The notes under the pieces are model-generated. The model did not search any database and had not been told where the DNA came from. It saw nothing but the letters and a program-made list of their open reading frames with translations. 64,000 nt of DNA, from contig CAMEWO010000002.1 in the NCBI GenBank assembly GCA_945946665.1, positions 87,540-151,539 of the forward strand, in the 5' to 3' direction. Of the stretch, positions 62,779 to 64,000 are shown piece by piece. A program made the position numbers and the translations under genes. Source of the DNA: an uncultured Eubacterium sp. Lineage in GTDB: Bacteria > Bacillota > Clostridia > Lachnospirales > Lachnospiraceae. Position 1 is the first letter of the stretch. The number at the start of each line of letters is the position of its first letter.

Positions 62779-63570
62779 TTAATCTATCTGTGGATAATAG
62801 TACCATCTGATAGAGGTTATCTTTCCATTATTGTCCATGTCGAAATCCATCTGGGCAAAAGCATCGTTATAAGTTGCATATTCTTCCTTATAAGGCGCCT
62901 TAAAATAAGTAAACTCCACAATATATGATTCCGCTGTTTCTAAAGAGGTGTAGCCATTATAATTAATAACACCATACTCTATATCGTTCTTTATCTTCAT
63001 CGTATCCAGTGAATCAATTGTGTAACTGCCATACAGATATTTTCCTAAAACTGCCGTCTTATCAGGGGAAAAATAAAAATTATTCATACAGTCCTCATCA
63101 CGGTAAAAGACTTTAAGAATATCATCCAGTGTATCTCCCACTGACAAGCCTCTTGCAAAGACTTCTGAATCCCCAACTCCTGCCGCCGCCGTCAAACGAT
63201 ATTCATTCTTGATACTGGTAAATACTAATGTAAGATCATTATATGAATATACCTTTTCCTGCAGGTCAGTTTCAGTTTTGTCTGTCTCTCTTGTTTCAAA
63301 TACCTGTGAAGGCTGTCCTAACAGATTTGTAACCTGCTCCTCCGTCATAAGATAGCTGACACCACCTACCTTAAGGTCATCAAAAGAGAACTTGTCCGCT
63401 TTGCTGGCTGCCAATGTTTCATACTGTTTTGCTGCGTCCGTTATATCTTCGCCATCTGTTGTAATAACTGCTTCTACTCTCTTACCGCACCCAGGCATAA
63501 CCAGTAAACTGGCCGCCAGCACAGTAAATATTGTCATACGAAGCTTCGAAAGAACCGACTTGCGTATCAT
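62779..63570 (-). CDS. Lipoprotein of unknown function
   Basis: Signal peptide with lipobox LVMPGC. Confidence 0.65.
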   Translation of the reverse strand: MIRKSVLSKLRMTIFTVLAASLLVMPGCGKRVEAVITTDGEDITDAAKQYETLAASKADKFSFDDLKVGGVSYLMTEEQVTNLLGQPSQVFETRETDKTETDLQEKVYSYNDLTLVFTSIKNEYRLTAAAGVGDSEVFARGLSVGDTLDDILKVFYRDEDCMNNFYFSPDKTAVLGKYLYGSYTIDSLDTMKIKNDIEYGVINYNGYTSLETAESYIVEFTYFKAPYKEEYATYNDAFAQMDFDMDNNGKITSIRWYYYPQID

Positions 63571-63676
63571 ACAGCACCCCTTCTAATAAACAATTTTAAA
63601 ACAATTATAAGTAATTATATCACAGCACATTATAAAAATAAAGTTTTTATGTCTCTTAATCAGGTGCATTCAACCC

Positions 63677-63818
63677 TTGCCAGGCTTTTGCTAATCGGGC
63701 AGGATGACTCCTACCCGATTCCGCAAGCTGACAGCTCGAAGCAAAGCTTCTCGCTGTTCTTGCGCCCGGCAAATGAAGAATTGTGCAAGCACATTCTTCG
63801 TTTGCCGGGCTTTTGCTA
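63677..63818 (-). repeat. Structured intergenic element: three consecutive hairpins bounded by 17-bp direct repeats (ttgccRggcttttgcta)
   Basis: Direct repeats 63677-63693 and 63802-63818 (16/17); hairpins AATCGGGTAGGAgtcaTCCTGCCCGATT, CGCAAG..AGCGAGAAGC-ttt-GCTTCGAGCT..CTTGCG, GCCCGGCAAACGAAGAAT..ATTCTTCATTTGCCGGGC. Confidence 0.8.
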
Positions 63819-63826
63819 CAAAAAAA

Positions 63827-63858
63827 TAGATGTACTGAAATATTTTCAGTACATCTAT
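63827..63858 (-). terminator. Terminator of the tRNA transcript
   Basis: minus strand TAGATGTACTGAAAA-ta-TTTCAGTACATCTA-TTTTTTT. Confidence 0.88.
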
Positions 63859-63871
63859 CATATTCACAAAG

Positions 63872-63942
63872 AGGCGACAATCGGATTTGAACCGATGATC
63901 AGGGTGTTGCAGACCCACGCCTTACCACTTGGCTATGTCGCC
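63872..63942 (-). tRNA. tRNA-Cys (anticodon GCA)
   Basis: GGCGACATAGCCAAGTGGTAAGGCGTGGGTCTGCAACACCCTGATCATCGGTTCAAATCCGATTGTCGCCT, paired acceptor and T arms. Confidence 0.97.
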
Positions 63943-63947
63943 ATAAG

Positions 63948-64000
63948 CTCCCCGAGTAGGACTCGAACCTACGACAGCGCGGTTAACAGCCGCGTGCTCT
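63948..64000 (-). tRNA. tRNA-Asn (anticodon GTT), 5' part cut by window end
   Basis: ...AGAGCACGCGGCTGTTAACCGCGCTGTCGTAGGTTCGAGTCCTACTCGGGGAG. Confidence 0.92.

Overview
AT-rich Firmicutes chromosome window, probably a motile gut Lachnospiraceae (inferred from gene content and order; not verified by search). Most genes lie on the minus strand. From left to right: (i) ~1-17.3 kb, a surface-glycan or modification island with GT2, GT8 and DUF4422 glycosyltransferases, three LicD-family proteins, two TIM-barrel isomerase-like proteins, two fused enzymes (TagD-like cytidylyltransferase+Gfo/Idh/MocA and Gfo/Idh/MocA+GDPD), and Rpn-family nuclease genes; (ii) 17.4-29.4 kb, a late flagellar cluster (two flagellins, fliS, fliD, flaG, csrA, fliW, flgL, two flgK-like genes) with sigma-28-type promoters; (iii) a class A PBP; (iv) 32.3-33.1 kb, a complete type III toxin-antitoxin locus: promoter, three tandem ~34-36-nt ToxI repeats, terminator, ToxN-like toxin; (v) the F1Fo ATP synthase operon, with a Na+-type c-subunit motif; (vi) dCMP deaminase, rpiB, protein phosphatase and Sua5/TsaC; (vii) a Ser/Thr kinase fused to a lysine-less P-loop domain plus a second lysine-less P-loop protein; (viii) mecA, a ferredoxin, dnaB-rplI-gdpP and rpsR-ssb-rpsF; (ix) sir2, Wzz-like and NTP-transferase genes; (x) tRNA-Cys and a partial tRNA-Asn. 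The main unexplained signals are very long imperfect hairpin elements (49.2-49.5 kb and a nested pair at 52.9-53.25 kb, with a possible divergent relative at 32.0-32.2 kb). They keep a conserved core and an AAATAA bulge while the paired stems differ in sequence between copies. A second small palindromic motif is shared between the flagellin 3' region and the tRNA 3' region. All family assignments come from reading motifs by eye; no database search was run.
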